DNA of 64,000 nt from Campylobacterota bacterium (lineage in GTDB: Bacteria > Campylobacterota > Campylobacteria > Campylobacterales > Sulfurimonadaceae), in contig JBFMGG010000007.1 of assembly GCA_040752835.1 (NCBI GenBank), positions 670,487 to 734,486 of the forward strand, read 5' to 3'. Shown piece by piece: positions 1 to 8,913 of this stretch. A program made the position numbers and the translations under genes. Under the pieces are notes generated by a model. The model worked only from the letters and a program-made list of their open reading frames with translations. It had not been told where the DNA came from and did not search any database. Every line of letters starts with the position of its first letter. Positions within the stretch are counted from its first letter, which is position 1.

Positions 1-561
1 ATCCACGCGCTCGCCCTGCACGGAGACATGGAACAGTTCGACCGTAACGAAGCGATCATCCAGTTTCGCAACGGCAGCGCGACCGCCCTCGTGGCGACCG
101 ATGTAGCCGGGCGCGGCATCGACATCGACGGCCTCGACGCCATTATCAATTACGACGTACCGACCCAGAAAGAACGTTACCTTCACCGCATCGGACGTAC
201 GGGACGCGCTGGGAAAAGCGGCCTTGCGATCACCCTCTGCGACGACGAAACCCCTTTGAGGGCGATCGATGTCGATCTCCCGCTCCGTCCCCTGATCGAT
301 GCGTCGCCCAAACGGCTCCTACGTACCTCCTTGCAAACCCTCTGCATCGATGCCGGACGCAAAGAAAAACTCCGTCCCGGCGACATCGTCGGAGCTCTCA
401 TCCACGAATGCGGCCTCACCAAAGATCAGATTGGAAAGATCGATCAGCTCGATCACCTGAGCTACGTCGCCCTTCCCCGCTCCCTCGGGGAAAAAATTTA
501 CCAAAATCTCAAAAATCGTCCCATAAAAGGGAGAAATTTCAGGTTATGGCTGTTAGACTGA
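1..561 (+). CDS. dbpA: DEAD-box RNA helicase, DbpA type (3' part)
   Basis: The reading frame is open to the left edge, so the 5' part with the ATP-binding core lies outside the window. What is visible is the second RecA-like domain with the helicase motifs ATDVAGRGIDI and HRIGRTGRAG. A C-terminal domain follows whose end (IGKID....SYVAL....IKGRNFR) matches the DbpA RNA-binding domain. In the family this domain binds helix 92 of 23S rRNA, and the ATPase remodels rRNA during large-subunit assembly. The gene ends 43 bases before the next start, and a new -10 box lies in the gap, so it is probably not cotranscribed with what follows. The helicase identity is secure. The DbpA subtype rests on the C-terminal domain. 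Confidence 0.9.
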   Translation: MHALALHGDMEQFDRNEAIIQFRNGSATALVATDVAGRGIDIDGLDAIINYDVPTQKERYLHRIGRTGRAGKSGLAITLCDDETPLRAIDVDLPLRPLIDASPKRLLRTSLQTLCIDAGRKEKLRPGDIVGALIHECGLTKDQIGKIDQLDHLSYVALPRSLGEKIYQNLKNRPIKGRNFRLWLLD

Positions 562-581
562 TAAAGACAATTATGATAATT

Positions 582-587
582 TATAAT
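582..587 (+). promoter_or_regulatory. -10 box upstream of the PAS/chemoreceptor pair
   Basis: TATAAT lies 17 bases before the ATG at 605, followed by an AAGGAT ribosome site at 595-600. No clear -35 element is visible, which is usual for sigma-70 promoters in Campylobacterota. It would start a short-leader transcript for the two taxis genes. Confidence 0.5.
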
Positions 588-604
588 GCTTAAGAAGGAT
601 TTTT

Positions 605-1093
605 ATGGCCAATCAAGAGCTAACGTTCGGGGAAGACGAATTCATCGTTTCCAAGACCGATCTTAAAGGCAAAATTACCTACGGTAATGCCCTGTTCATC
701 AAAATGTCGGGCTATACGGAGCATGAGCTCATGCACAAGCCCCATAACATCCTCCGCCACGAAGAGATGCCCGCCGTCGTCTTCAAACTGCTCTGGAGCC
801 GTATCCAGGCGGGGAAAGAGATTTTCGCCTACGTCAAAAACAAAACGAAAAACGGCGATTACTACTGGGTTTTCGCCCACGTCACCCCTTCGTTCGACGC
901 CGGCCGCCAAATCAGCAATTACCACTCTGTACGCCGCAAACCGACCCAAAAAGCGCTTGACGCGATCAAACCTCTTTACGCGGCTCTTCTTCAAAAGGAA
1001 AAAAGCGGAGGGATCGCCGCATCCGAAGCGGCACTGAACCAAATCCTCAAAGACAAAGGAATGTCGTATGACGAATTTATCCTCTCTCTCTAA
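605..1093 (+). CDS. PAS-domain signal protein (CetB/Aer-like)
   Basis: A 162-residue soluble protein made almost entirely of one PAS domain. It shows the Aer-type pattern: a [20 protein letters not shown] start, an NILRHEEMP segment and an [13 protein letters not shown] beta strand. In Aer and in Campylobacter CetB such domains bind FAD and report redox or energy state. There is no membrane segment or output domain, so it must act through a partner. The next gene, a chemoreceptor with no PAS domain of its own, starts inside its last codons (26-base overlap). That is the arrangement expected of a split CetA/CetB energy-taxis receptor. FAD binding is inferred from family resemblance. The ATG is preceded by AAGGAT. 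Confidence 0.85.
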   Translation: MANQELTFGEDEFIVSKTDLKGKITYGNALFIKMSGYTEHELMHKPHNILRHEEMPAVVFKLLWSRIQAGKEIFAYVKNKTKNGDYYWVFAHVTPSFDAGRQISNYHSVRRKPTQKALDAIKPLYAALLQKEKSGGIAASEAALNQILKDKGMSYDEFILSL

Positions 1094-2525
1094 AGTCCAG
1101 TACGCCAATATCGCGTCGATCGCCCTCTTTATCGTCGCGCTGGTATTGGAAATGGTATTGTACGGCTGGAGCTGGGTCCGCCTGCTCAACTTTTTCAACT
1201 TTGCCCTCGCCTGGTTCGTCTTCATCAATATCCGCAAAGCGCAGGAAACCATCCATGAAGTAGCGGCCGTCATCAAAAGCGCCGAGAAAGGAGACCTCGA
1301 AAACCGGATCACGGGTATCCACGACCAGGGCGAACTTAACGACCTGTGCTGGAACACCAACAACATGCTCGACCAGACCGAAGTATTCATCCGTGAAATC
1401 CGCGCCAGCGTCGAAGCCTCCAGCCGCGACGAGTTCCACCGCCGTATCCTCGTCCAGGGATTGCAGGGCGAGTTCAAAGAGGCGAGCGCCTTCGTCAACA
1501 AAGCGATCGACGCGATGCACAGCAACTACCTCCACGTCCAGAAATCGATCCTCAACAGCGCGCTGGGCAAAATCGGCTCCGGCGTCGGCGGCGGGCTCGA
1601 AGTGATTCAGCACGATTTGCAAAACACGATTTTGCGCCTCCACAAAATCACCGAGATCAGTCAGGCTACCTCAAACAACTCATCGCAGACGGTGCATGAA
1701 CTCGAAGAGATCATCAGCAAACTCAGCCGTCTGATCGAACTGGTCCAGACCTCTGCCGACGCGATCCACTCGCTGAACGAAAAAACGAGCGAAATCAGCT
1801 CGGTCGTCAACCTGATCAAAGACATCGCCGACCAGACCAACCTACTCGCCCTCAATGCCGCCATCGAAGCGGCACGCGCCGGGGAACACGGACGCGGATT
1901 CGCCGTCGTCGCCGACGAAGTGCGCAAACTGGCCGAACGGACCCAGAAAGCGACCGGAGAGATTGCCATCGCCGTTCAGACCCTACAGCAGGATACCACC
2001 GAGATCTATTCGAACTCCGAAGACATGAACGAAATCGCCAACGAATCCAGCCACGCGATCGAATCGTTCCGCCAGACGCTCCACACGTTCAACCGCGACG
2101 CCCAAAGCACGGCGATTCAGGCCACCGCGATCGAAAATACGACGTTCGTCACGCTTGCCAAAATCGACCACATCATCTTCAAATCCAACGCCTACAAATC
2201 GATCGTCAACGGAGTTGCGGAAACGGAGTTCGCCGATCATCACAATTGCCGGCTGGGGCAATGGTACGACGGCGGCGTAGGACACGACCGTTTCGGGCAT
2301 CTGGGCAGCTTCAAGCCGATGGAAAAGCCGCATGAAGTGGTACACACAATGGTTCATACGAACATGGTTTTCATCGAAGGCGAAGACCGCTCGATCGAGC
2401 ATCAAGAAGAAGTACTGAACAATTTCAAAACAATGGAAGTGGCAAGCCACGAGCTTTTCGACCTGCTGGACAATCTGATCAAAGAATCCGAAGACGACCT
2501 GATGAAACACGCGAATCTGGCCTAA
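1068..2525 (+). CDS. Methyl-accepting chemotaxis protein with C-terminal CZB domain
   Basis: This 485-residue inner-membrane receptor has two hydrophobic segments close together near the N-terminus (about residues 13-30 and 38-50), so almost no periplasmic sensor. A HAMP-like linker follows. The conserved kinase-control hairpin is at about residues 250-298 ([19 protein letters not shown], then [15 protein letters not shown]). At about 364-427 is a chemoreceptor zinc-binding (CZB) domain with an HH.CRLGQWY motif and a PHEVVH motif carrying the expected His and Cys ligands. CZB domains are known to respond to zinc or hypochlorite. The gene overlaps the PAS gene, so the PAS protein probably supplies a second, redox input. 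It would signal to CheA/CheW encoded elsewhere. Confidence 0.93.
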   Translation: MTNLSSLSKVQYANIASIALFIVALVLEMVLYGWSWVRLLNFFNFALAWFVFINIRKAQETIHEVAAVIKSAEKGDLENRITGIHDQGELNDLCWNTNNMLDQTEVFIREIRASVEASSRDEFHRRILVQGLQGEFKEASAFVNKAIDAMHSNYLHVQKSILNSALGKIGSGVGGGLEVIQHDLQNTILRLHKITEISQATSNNSSQTVHELEEIISKLSRLIELVQTSADAIHSLNEKTSEISSVVNLIKDIADQTNLLALNAAIEAARAGEHGRGFAVVADEVRKLAERTQKATGEIAIAVQTLQQDTTEIYSNSEDMNEIANESSHAIESFRQTLHTFNRDAQSTAIQATAIENTTFVTLAKIDHIIFKSNAYKSIVNGVAETEFADHHNCRLGQWYDGGVGHDRFGHLGSFKPMEKPHEVVHTMVHTNMVFIEGEDRSIEHQEEVLNNFKTMEVASHELFDLLDNLIKESEDDLMKHANLA

Positions 2526-2537
2526 GGCCTCTTCGCG

Positions 2538-3776
2538 TCACCCCCTGAAATATCCTTCCAGAATCTGTTTCCCCAACTCCACTCCGGGCTGATCGTACGT
2601 GTTGATCTCCAGCAGCGCTCCACTGGCGGACGTGAGCAGTTCGTAATAGATGATCATCCCGCCGACAGAATGTTCATCGATTTTTTTCCACTCGATGTCA
2701 TCGACGCTGACGTCGCTTTCGATGACGCTTTTCATCGTCGCCATGCACTGCGCGTTGATCAGTTCGTTAAACGAATGGCCGTTGACGAAATCGCTTTTCT
2801 CCAAATAGCGCAGCGAAAGTTCGGGAATCATCAGCGATTCTTCGGATTCGGCGATGTGCATGAAGGTGACCGTTTTGTTCAGCGGCCCCTGCACGATCAG
2901 CTGTAAAAACGAATGCTGATCGACCGAACCGATCAGAGCGATCGGCGTCAACCCTACCCGTTCGCCGCGACGATTCCGTTTTCCGAGCGATTCGCCCCAC
3001 AGTTGCACCATCCATTTTCCGAACTCCTCGAAGGTGTCGGAATAGGCGAAAAGGACGTTCATCGGAAAGCGCTGCGCATGGGTGACGTAATAAGCCGCCT
3101 TTTGCAGCAGGTGATCCTCTTTGCGTTCCCAGAAACGCTCCAGGAACGCCTCGGCTCCCTTGAGGACTTCGAGGGTGTCGAACCCCGCGAGGGTCAGGGG
3201 GACGATCCCGACCGCGCTGAGGACCGAAAAACGCCCTCCGACGTTGGAAGGGATCACGAAACGGCGCAATCCGTTTTCGTCCGCATAGCGCGAAAGGACC
3301 GATCCCTCATCGCTGATCACCATTACCTGGTCGGAATGTTCCACTTTCAGATCGAATGCGACAATGACCCGCTTGAAAATCGAGAGGGTCTCGACGGTGC
3401 TGCCCGATTTGGAGATAACGATGAAAAGGGTGCGGGGTTTGTCGATCTGCGAAATTACCTGGCTGACGCTGATCGGATCGGAGTTTTCGAGGTAAACGAT
3501 TTTTTTGGCGTTCGGGGTGCCGGGACGCAATAGACGTTCGATCGCTTTGATCCCCAGCGACGATCCCCCGATCCCGATGACGGCGATCGTGTTGTATTTT
3601 TTGTCGATTGCGGGGCGAAGAGCCTCCACTTCTGCTACCAGCGGTTGCGAAGCGCGCGGAAGATCATAATACCCTACTTCGCCGCTTTGGGCTTCAAAAC
3701 GCAGAGCTTCGTACCCTTTTTCGATGGTGAAAGGGTCGATGTTCTTCGTGCTGAAGTGGTTGACGAAGCGGAGCAT
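2538..3776 (-). CDS. pgi: Glucose-6-phosphate isomerase
   Basis: Interconverts glucose 6-phosphate and fructose 6-phosphate in the cytoplasm. The 412-residue protein has the two SIS sugar-isomerase lobes. The GIGGSSLG and SKSGSTVETL phosphate-binding motifs are present, and the GGRFSVLSAVG and QLWGESLGK regions carry conserved active-site residues. It is much shorter than the enterobacterial enzyme (about 550 residues), as is normal in Campylobacterota. Its ATG overlaps the TGA of gap upstream (ATGA), so the two genes are translationally coupled. In a chemolithotroph the pair would serve mainly gluconeogenesis and wall-sugar supply, which is inference from lifestyle. Confidence 0.95.
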   Translation of the reverse strand: MLRFVNHFSTKNIDPFTIEKGYEALRFEAQSGEVGYYDLPRASQPLVAEVEALRPAIDKKYNTIAVIGIGGSSLGIKAIERLLRPGTPNAKKIVYLENSDPISVSQVISQIDKPRTLFIVISKSGSTVETLSIFKRVIVAFDLKVEHSDQVMVISDEGSVLSRYADENGLRRFVIPSNVGGRFSVLSAVGIVPLTLAGFDTLEVLKGAEAFLERFWERKEDHLLQKAAYYVTHAQRFPMNVLFAYSDTFEEFGKWMVQLWGESLGKRNRRGERVGLTPIALIGSVDQHSFLQLIVQGPLNKTVTFMHIAESEESLMIPELSLRYLEKSDFVNGHSFNELINAQCMATMKSVIESDVSVDDIEWKKIDEHSVGGMIIYYELLTSASGALLEINTYDQPGVELGKQILEGYFRG

Positions 3777-4771
3777 CAGCGGTTACCGATGAGAACCGTC
3801 ATGTCCACAAGCCGGCTGCTGTACCCCCATTCGTTATCGTACCATGCCAGTACTTTGACGGTATTGCCGTCCACGACGCTCGTCATGTCCGGAACGTAGG
3901 TCGAGCTGTAGGTGCTTCCGATAAAATCGGAGGAGACCCGTTTGTCGTTGTCGATCTCGATCAACCCTTTGAAAGCCCCTTCCGCCGCCGCGTTGAACGC
4001 CGCATGGACTTCCTCTTTGGTCACCTCTTTTTTCAGGTTGACGGTCAGGTCGACGACCGAAACGTCCGGTGTCGGAACCCGCATCGCGTATCCGTTGAGT
4101 TTTCCCTGCAGATGCGGCATGACTTTGCCGATCGCCTTGGCCGCCCCGGTAGAGGTCGGGATCATGTTCATCGCCGCTGCGCGCGCGCGGCGGGGATCTT
4201 TGGAGTGTTTGACGTCGAGGATGTTCTGATCGTTCGTGTACGAATGGATCGTCGTCATCAGACCGTTTTCGATTCCGAACGCGTCGTCGAGAACTTTCGT
4301 GATCGGTCCAAGACAGTTGGTCGTACAGCTGGCGTTGGAGATGATGGCTTCCCCTTTGTACTGATCCGAATTGACCCCGAAAACGTACGTCGGGCTGTCG
4401 TCTTTGGCCGGTGCCGACATGATTACTTTCTTGACACCGTTTTTGAGGTGTTTGGCACAGCTTTCCTGATCCAGGAATTTACCCGTACATTCGATGACCA
4501 CTTCGGCGCCCGCACCGCCGAAATCGACGTTGTCGATATTGCGGTCGTTGAACATGCGGACGTTTTTCCCGCCGATTTGGATCGTCTGTTCGTCGATCAC
4601 TTTCGCGTCGATACCGCGGTGGACGCTGTCGAATTTCAACAGATACTCAAGCATTTCGGGTTTTGCGGTCGTATTAAGCGCGACCAGCTCGATGTCACTG
4701 CGTTCTGCGATGATTTTAGCTACGATAATTCCGATTCTTCCTGTGCCGTTAATCGCCACTTTGAGTGCCAT
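3776..4771 (-). CDS. gap: Glyceraldehyde-3-phosphate dehydrogenase
   Basis: Phosphorylating GAPDH of 331 residues. The catalytic cysteine is in SNASCTTNCLGP, and the Rossmann fold begins VAINGTGRIG. I place the start at the ATG at 4771, which has AGGAG about 7 bases upstream. A TTG further upstream would put the ribosome site inside the gene. Two positions that set cofactor choice are unusual. The Asp that normally follows VAxN and selects NAD is Thr (VALNTT). The LP pair of NAD-type enzymes before KDLRR is VK (LDVKHSKDPRR). This suggests relaxed or NADP-preferring activity, an inference that sequence alone cannot settle. It is the first gene of the gap-pgi pair. Confidence 0.95.
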   Translation of the reverse strand: MALKVAINGTGRIGIIVAKIIAERSDIELVALNTTAKPEMLEYLLKFDSVHRGIDAKVIDEQTIQIGGKNVRMFNDRNIDNVDFGGAGAEVVIECTGKFLDQESCAKHLKNGVKKVIMSAPAKDDSPTYVFGVNSDQYKGEAIISNASCTTNCLGPITKVLDDAFGIENGLMTTIHSYTNDQNILDVKHSKDPRRARAAAMNMIPTSTGAAKAIGKVMPHLQGKLNGYAMRVPTPDVSVVDLTVNLKKEVTKEEVHAAFNAAAEGAFKGLIEIDNDKRVSSDFIGSTYSSTYVPDMTSVVDGNTVKVLAWYDNEWGYSSRLVDMTVLIGNR

Positions 4772-4839
4772 AGAGACTCCTGATTTCAAAGAAAATAATG
4801 CTTTATTGTAACAAAAAAAGTTTAAAGAGAGCGTTAGAA

Positions 4840-4855
4840 GGGGGTCGAAGCCCCC
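4840..4855 (-). terminator. Hairpin downstream of the glycine-zipper gene
   Basis: A five-G/five-C stem with a 6-base loop lies 16 bases past the stop of the gene ending at 4871. The T-run on the minus strand comes only some 20 bases later, so this is a weak or Rho-assisted terminator at best. Confidence 0.35.
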
Positions 4856-4870
4856 GGTAAAGGGGAAAAG

Positions 4871-5389
4871 TCAGTAACTGTAGGTGACCGTCACGGGAAT
4901 CTCTTTGAGAGGTTGATCGCTCTCCACGCTGATCGATTTTCCTTTGAACACGGCAGTGTTGGTGTAGCCGCTGAGCACCTGGCGCGATTTGTAGGTTTTT
5001 TGGGTCTCGCATTTGCGTACCGTGCGATAAGATGGGGTATTTCCCCCGCCGTAGCTTCCGGCCACTTTCTGTCCCGCCAGCGTCCCCAGAACGGCGCCCC
5101 CGACGGTCGCAACGGTTTTCCCTGTTCCGCCGCCGATCTGGTGGCCCAAAACGCCGCCCAGTGCGCCGCCGGCAACGGCACCGACTACATTGTTCATCCC
5201 GCCGCCGGTTTCGACCGCTTCCTGGACGTCGTAGCACCGTTCTTCGGGAATCTCTTCCTGGATCGTCGCATAGACCGGAGAAGAACGCGTCACCTTGACG
5301 TATTCGACGGTCGAAAAACTCTCCGCGCTAAGCAACGTTCCGCAAAAAAGGATCGGAAAAGAGAATTTAGAAAGGGGTGTGATGGACAT
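4871..5389 (-). CDS. Glycine-zipper 2TM envelope protein
   Basis: A 172-residue exported protein. The N-terminus is a signal peptide (hydrophobic to about residue 21, ending LLSAES), with a Cys but no good lipobox. The middle (about 64-110) is a double glycine zipper with GAVAGGALGGVLG and GGAVLGTLAG repeats. It is flanked by a charged region with CYDVQEAVETGG before and YRTVRKCETQ after, a pattern seen in the SlyB/RcsF-associated Glycine-zipper_2TM (UmoD-like) family. Such proteins sit in or across the outer membrane and affect envelope integrity. The precise role is unknown. The ATG at 5389 follows AAGGAAT. It is transcribed alone, between hisG and gap. Confidence 0.8.
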   Translation of the reverse strand: MSITPLSKFSFPILFCGTLLSAESFSTVEYVKVTRSSPVYATIQEEIPEERCYDVQEAVETGGGMNNVVGAVAGGALGGVLGHQIGGGTGKTVATVGGAVLGTLAGQKVAGSYGGGNTPSYRTVRKCETQKTYKSRQVLSGYTNTAVFKGKSISVESDQPLKEIPVTVTYSY

Positions 5390-5453
5390 GCATAATTCCT
5401 TCGGTTCGATTTGTCGGGCAATTGTACGGCCCGATTGTTAACCGATAGTGAAT

Positions 5454-6074
5454 TTACCGACTGCCGTAAAGGAGCGTATTGATTTTTTCGTAGATGTCGA
5501 GGATTTCGTCTTTTTTCTCGAAAAAACTGTTTTTGTTGGCGATCAGGTGGGTGGAAGATTCCATGATCGTTTCCACCACTTCCAGGCCGTTTTGTTTCAT
5601 CGTACTTCCCGTTTCGACAACGTCGACGATCATGTCGGCCAATCCGACAAGCGGGGCGAGTTCGATCGAACCGTAGAGTTTGATGATGTCCGCAGCGACG
5701 GCCCGTTCGGCAAAGTAGCGTTTCGTGATGTTGACCATTTTGGTCGCGACTTTGATCTCGCTCTTGGTGAAATCGGGCTTTTCACCCGCCCGCATCCCGA
5801 TGGCGATGCGGCATTTCCCTTTTTGAAGATCAAGCAGACGGATGACGTCCAGCCCCTGCTCTTCGAGCGTATCGAGTCCGACGACGCCGATATCGGCGGC
5901 CTGGTGATAGACGTACGTCGCGACGTCCTGGTTGCGCACCAGCAAGAACTTGAAATTCTCGGTCTGGAGAATCAGTTTTCGATCGTCGAATTTGAACCCG
6001 CTGCCGAAAATCGATTCAAAAATCTCCAGCGTTTCATCGGCGATCCGCCCTTTGGGGAGTGCGACACTTAGCAT
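5454..6074 (-). CDS. hisG: ATP phosphoribosyltransferase, short form
   Basis: First enzyme of histidine synthesis: it joins ATP and PRPP to give phosphoribosyl-ATP. The 206-residue length and the lack of a C-terminal ACT-like domain make it the short HisG-S form. That form normally works as a hetero-octamer with the regulatory subunit HisZ, which is not in this window. Visible hallmarks are the LPKGRI start, the DIGVVGLDTLEE segment and the GLADMIVDVVETGSTMK phosphate loop. The start codon lies inside the end of coaX (7-base overlap), so the cupin, coaX and hisG genes are likely one transcript. Confidence 0.95.
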   Translation of the reverse strand: MLSVALPKGRIADETLEIFESIFGSGFKFDDRKLILQTENFKFLLVRNQDVATYVYHQAADIGVVGLDTLEEQGLDVIRLLDLQKGKCRIAIGMRAGEKPDFTKSEIKVATKMVNITKRYFAERAVAADIIKLYGSIELAPLVGLADMIVDVVETGSTMKQNGLEVVETIMESSTHLIANKNSFFEKKDEILDIYEKINTLLYGSR

Positions 6075-6685
6075 ACTCTACCTTTTTCGATTAACTTTTT
6101 CATTCCCTTGAAGATCAGCTCTTCGTCCACGACCGAATCGGGGAGAAAACGGCTTAAGACCGGTGCGTCGCCGCCACACAGATAGATCGGTTTTCCGATC
6201 TTGCCGATCTGCGCGACCAGAGGGGCCAGAAACCCGGCCGTGACGGCGTCTTGGGTATTTTTCGCCATTTTAGCCAAATCAACCTCAAAGTTCCATGACA
6301 CGTCCAGCGCGGGAGAGAGGCGCGCGTATGCATCGCCGGCGGCACGAAGCCCCAAAGCGATGAATCCCCCCCGATAGACTCCATCGTCCATAATATCGAC
6401 GGTGATCGCGCTCCCCGCATCGACGACGACCCCGTCTTCGATCGCTTCGCACGCCATAATCCGGTCGATTCCCATCGTCGGGTAATATTTTTCCCACTCG
6501 ACCTGCCCGCGAAGATCGTACCAGTTCGCCAGACCCGCAACGCGCTGACTGAACCGGGCATTGACGCTGATAAAACAGACCGTCCCGGTGATGGAAGCGG
6601 GATCAAAATCCCCGGCACCGATTTTGGTCCGTTTCCCTTCCTTGTACAAATCAACCGATGTGTTGCCGACGTCGCATAAAATCAT
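6068..6685 (-). CDS. coaX: Type III pantothenate kinase
   Basis: Phosphorylates pantothenate in the first step of coenzyme A synthesis. I start it at the ATG at 6685 (protein MILCDVGNTS...), which puts the phosphate-binding DVGNTS motif at its normal place near the N-terminus, giving 205 residues. A longer in-frame extension upstream would overlap the preceding cupin gene. The second nucleotide-binding motif, DAGSAITVD, is present, as is the GGDAPVLSRFLP region near the end. Type III kinases need a monovalent cation and are not feedback-inhibited by CoA. The protein is somewhat shorter than the usual 240-260 residues, as often in Campylobacterota. Confidence 0.92.
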   Translation of the reverse strand: MILCDVGNTSVDLYKEGKRTKIGAGDFDPASITGTVCFISVNARFSQRVAGLANWYDLRGQVEWEKYYPTMGIDRIMACEAIEDGVVVDAGSAITVDIMDDGVYRGGFIALGLRAAGDAYARLSPALDVSWNFEVDLAKMAKNTQDAVTAGFLAPLVAQIGKIGKPIYLCGGDAPVLSRFLPDSVVDEELIFKGMKKLIEKGRVC

Positions 6686-6692
6686 GCCGACA

Positions 6693-7034
6693 TTATAACT
6701 TAAGTACGGAATTGACCCTCGCGACACTGTCGCCTTTGTGCAGGCTCAATCGGACAACCGAATCTTCCAGTGCGTTCAGGTCATGCATGACGTTTCCTTC
6801 CAGCGCGATCACATCCCCCGTGTTGAGCGTAAAACGTTCCTCGCCCACCCCGAAATCGATACTGCCCGATACGATCATTACCGTAATCGGAAACGACGTT
6901 TTATGGGCTTTCATCGATTGACCCGTACGAAAAACGATCCGGATCTCTTTGGTAAAGCCGCTATCGATGAGAGGGGTAATGACGGGTTGGGCGTCGCCGT
7001 AAACGATGTCGGACGTAAATGAAGCCTGATGCAT
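6693..7034 (-). CDS. Single-domain cupin protein
   Basis: A 113-residue protein that folds as one small beta-barrel. The cupin motifs are degenerate: GQSMKAHKTSFPITVMIVSGSIDF, broken here into its first half with one His, and GDVIALEGNVMHDLNAL with the second His. Such proteins often bind a metal or a small ligand. No substrate can be assigned. The ATG has an excellent AAGGAG site. It precedes coaX by 7 bases and shares its direction, but this does not reveal a shared pathway. Confidence 0.75.
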   Translation of the reverse strand: MHQASFTSDIVYGDAQPVITPLIDSGFTKEIRIVFRTGQSMKAHKTSFPITVMIVSGSIDFGVGEERFTLNTGDVIALEGNVMHDLNALEDSVVRLSLHKGDSVARVNSVLKL

Positions 7035-7093
7035 GGAAACTCCTTTTTAACGAAGATCATACCGGAGCCGCTGCGATTTTCTCTTGATGAAAA

Positions 7094-7915
7094 TCAATCC
7101 CGCGCCATCGGATGGCACTCTCTGACCGTCTCCTGAAGATTCTGTTTCTGAACGTGGGTATAGATCTGCGTGGTGAGCAGCGACGCGTGCCCCAGCAGCT
7201 CCTGCACAACCCGCAAATCGGCGCCGCCGAGGATCAGGGCCGTCGCGTACGAGTGGCGCAGGGCGTGGGGAGAGGTGTCCAGATACTTCTGCGTTACCTT
7301 GAAAGCCGAAACGCGGCTGAGCGGTTCTCCGCGGTAATTGAGCCATAACAGCGGGCGGCTATACGGACATGCCTCGCGGTAAGCGCGCAGCGCCCTCATC
7401 GCTTCTTCGGCGATCGGAACGTAGCGCTCTTTTTCCCCTTTTCCGTGGCGGATACGGAGCCACTCCCCTTCGATGTCCCCTTCCTGCGCCTCGAGGCATT
7501 CGCTGATCCGCGTCCCCGTCGCGTACAGAAAAAGGATCAGCGCGTAGTCGCGAAGCCCGAGCCAGTCGCTGCGATCGATCCGGGCGAGTCCGGACTGGAT
7601 CGTCTCATAGGTGAGGTATTTGGGAAGATTTTTCGGGATTTTGGAAAGGGAAAACTTCGAGGAGATCGAATCGAACCGGCTCCGATGACAAAAATCGAGA
7701 AAGGAATTGAAAGAGGAAAGTTTTCGGTTGAGGGTCCGTTTGTTGGGAATCGATCCCCACAGCGCGAAAACATCGGCCGGATCGATCCGGGTCAGGCTTT
7801 TGCCCGTCGCTTTTTCGATCTCATCGAGATCGCTCGCATACGCGTCGACCGTCCGCGGGCTCAGCGCTTTGATGACCGTGATGTATTCGATAAAAGCGTC
7901 AAGCTCTCCCGACAT
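7094..7915 (-). CDS. xerH: Tyrosine recombinase, XerH type
   Basis: A 273-residue site-specific recombinase. The N-terminal SAM-like DNA-binding domain spans about residues 1-85. The catalytic domain shows every expected residue: Arg in ATGTRISE, Lys in HGKGEKER, the HxxR box HALRHSYA, the second His in LLGHAS, and the nucleophile Tyr in TQIYTHV. Campylobacterota typically use a single XerH acting at difH to resolve chromosome dimers, and the length and setting fit that rather than a phage integrase. There are no phage genes or attachment repeats nearby. Its ATG overlaps the stop of the BamB-like gene (TAATG), so it is the last gene of a three-gene operon. Confidence 0.9.
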   Translation of the reverse strand: MSGELDAFIEYITVIKALSPRTVDAYASDLDEIEKATGKSLTRIDPADVFALWGSIPNKRTLNRKLSSFNSFLDFCHRSRFDSISSKFSLSKIPKNLPKYLTYETIQSGLARIDRSDWLGLRDYALILFLYATGTRISECLEAQEGDIEGEWLRIRHGKGEKERYVPIAEEAMRALRAYREACPYSRPLLWLNYRGEPLSRVSAFKVTQKYLDTSPHALRHSYATALILGGADLRVVQELLGHASLLTTQIYTHVQKQNLQETVRECHPMARD

Positions 7916-8913
7916 TACTGGATGGAGATATAGCGGTCGTCGAAATAAAAACGGCCGTCGCCGACAAAAATCTTATCCCCTTCCTGGAGATCGACGTCGT
8001 ACACGTCGTACGCCAGAAGGTTTTTGGTCAGGGCGATCATATACCCCTCTTTTTCCAGCACGTAAACACGGTCGTTCTGGACGCTGATCCCCACGAAATG
8101 GGCAAAAGGAAATTTCTTTTTGGCGCGGAACTGCAGCGCAGGCGACAGAGCGATCACCTCGCCTTGTTTGGTCGTCAGCCAGATCCCCTCATTTGTATAG
8201 GCGATATTGCGGATGTCGTATTTTTCCCGAGCCTCTTTTTGCGACAATGCCAAAACCCCATACCCGGTCGACGCGACGAGATTGTTGTCGATGACATTGA
8301 GATAGGCGATATTGTTGAAATACTCTTCGGAGCTGACGACGACCGAGCGGAGCACCTGTTTGGTCTGGGAATTAACGATGACGATTTTACCGTCAAGCGT
8401 CAGGAACAGTACCAGCTCTTTGAGAAAATAGGGGTTGGCGATGCGTGAATCTACCGCGACCGATGCGTTCGACGCCTCTTTGAAAAGTAACTTTTTCGAT
8501 TCCAGCGAATAAAGTGCCATCTCGTTGTTTGCAAACAGCACGGCCAGAATATCGTCTTGAACCGATGCGGCGGCGACTCCCCGCTTGAATTCAAACGTCA
8601 CCTTGCCTTCTCCCCCCTCCGAGGAGAAAAGGACGAGATTGCGCTCGGGGCTTTCGGTCACGATCCATTCCGAGCCGCCGTTGAGCAGACGGTATCCCTC
8701 GGGGAGTTTGACCCGTTTTTCACCGTCTTTGGCAAGGAGAACTCCGTTTTCGAGCAACGCGGCGTTCGATGTGACCTGAGCGATCGAATCGCTCAGACGC
8801 CCGGCGTTTCGCCATTCTCCCTTGACGTCATCGGGTTTGTACACCTCTTTGTGGGAACATCCGCTAAAAAATACGGCCAGGGCGGCACTCAGCGCAAGCA
8901 GGGAAAATTTCAT
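7915..8913 (-). CDS. BamB-like beta-propeller lipoprotein
   Basis: A 332-residue lipoprotein. I start it at the ATG at 8913 because the signal peptide begins there and ends in the lipobox FSGC at residues 18-21. The longer frame upstream is out-of-frame sequence of the preceding gene. The rest is a series of about 40-residue beta-rich repeats without strong motifs, typical of a PQQ-type propeller (for example YSLESKKLLF and VIVNSQTKQVL). The gene directly follows a YfgM-like protein, reproducing the yfgM-bamB order of other proteobacteria. BamB is a scaffold of the outer-membrane protein assembly complex. The function is inferred from fold and neighbourhood. Confidence 0.75.
   Translation of the reverse strand: MKFSLLALSAALAVFFSGCSHKEVYKPDDVKGEWRNAGRLSDSIAQVTSNAALLENGVLLAKDGEKRVKLPEGYRLLNGGSEWIVTESPERNLVLFSSEGGEGKVTFEFKRGVAAASVQDDILAVLFANNEMALYSLESKKLLFKEASNASVAVDSRIANPYFLKELVLFLTLDGKIVIVNSQTKQVLRSVVVSSEEYFNNIAYLNVIDNNLVASTGYGVLALSQKEAREKYDIRNIAYTNEGIWLTTKQGEVIALSPALQFRAKKKFPFAHFVGISVQNDRVYVLEKEGYMIALTKNLLAYDVYDVDLQEGDKIFVGDGRFYFDDRYISIQ

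Noticed and set aside
7094..7915. Phage or island integrase
   Set aside because: The recombinase matches the chromosome-resolving XerH type, is in an operon with envelope genes, and has no tRNA, attachment repeat or phage gene near it.
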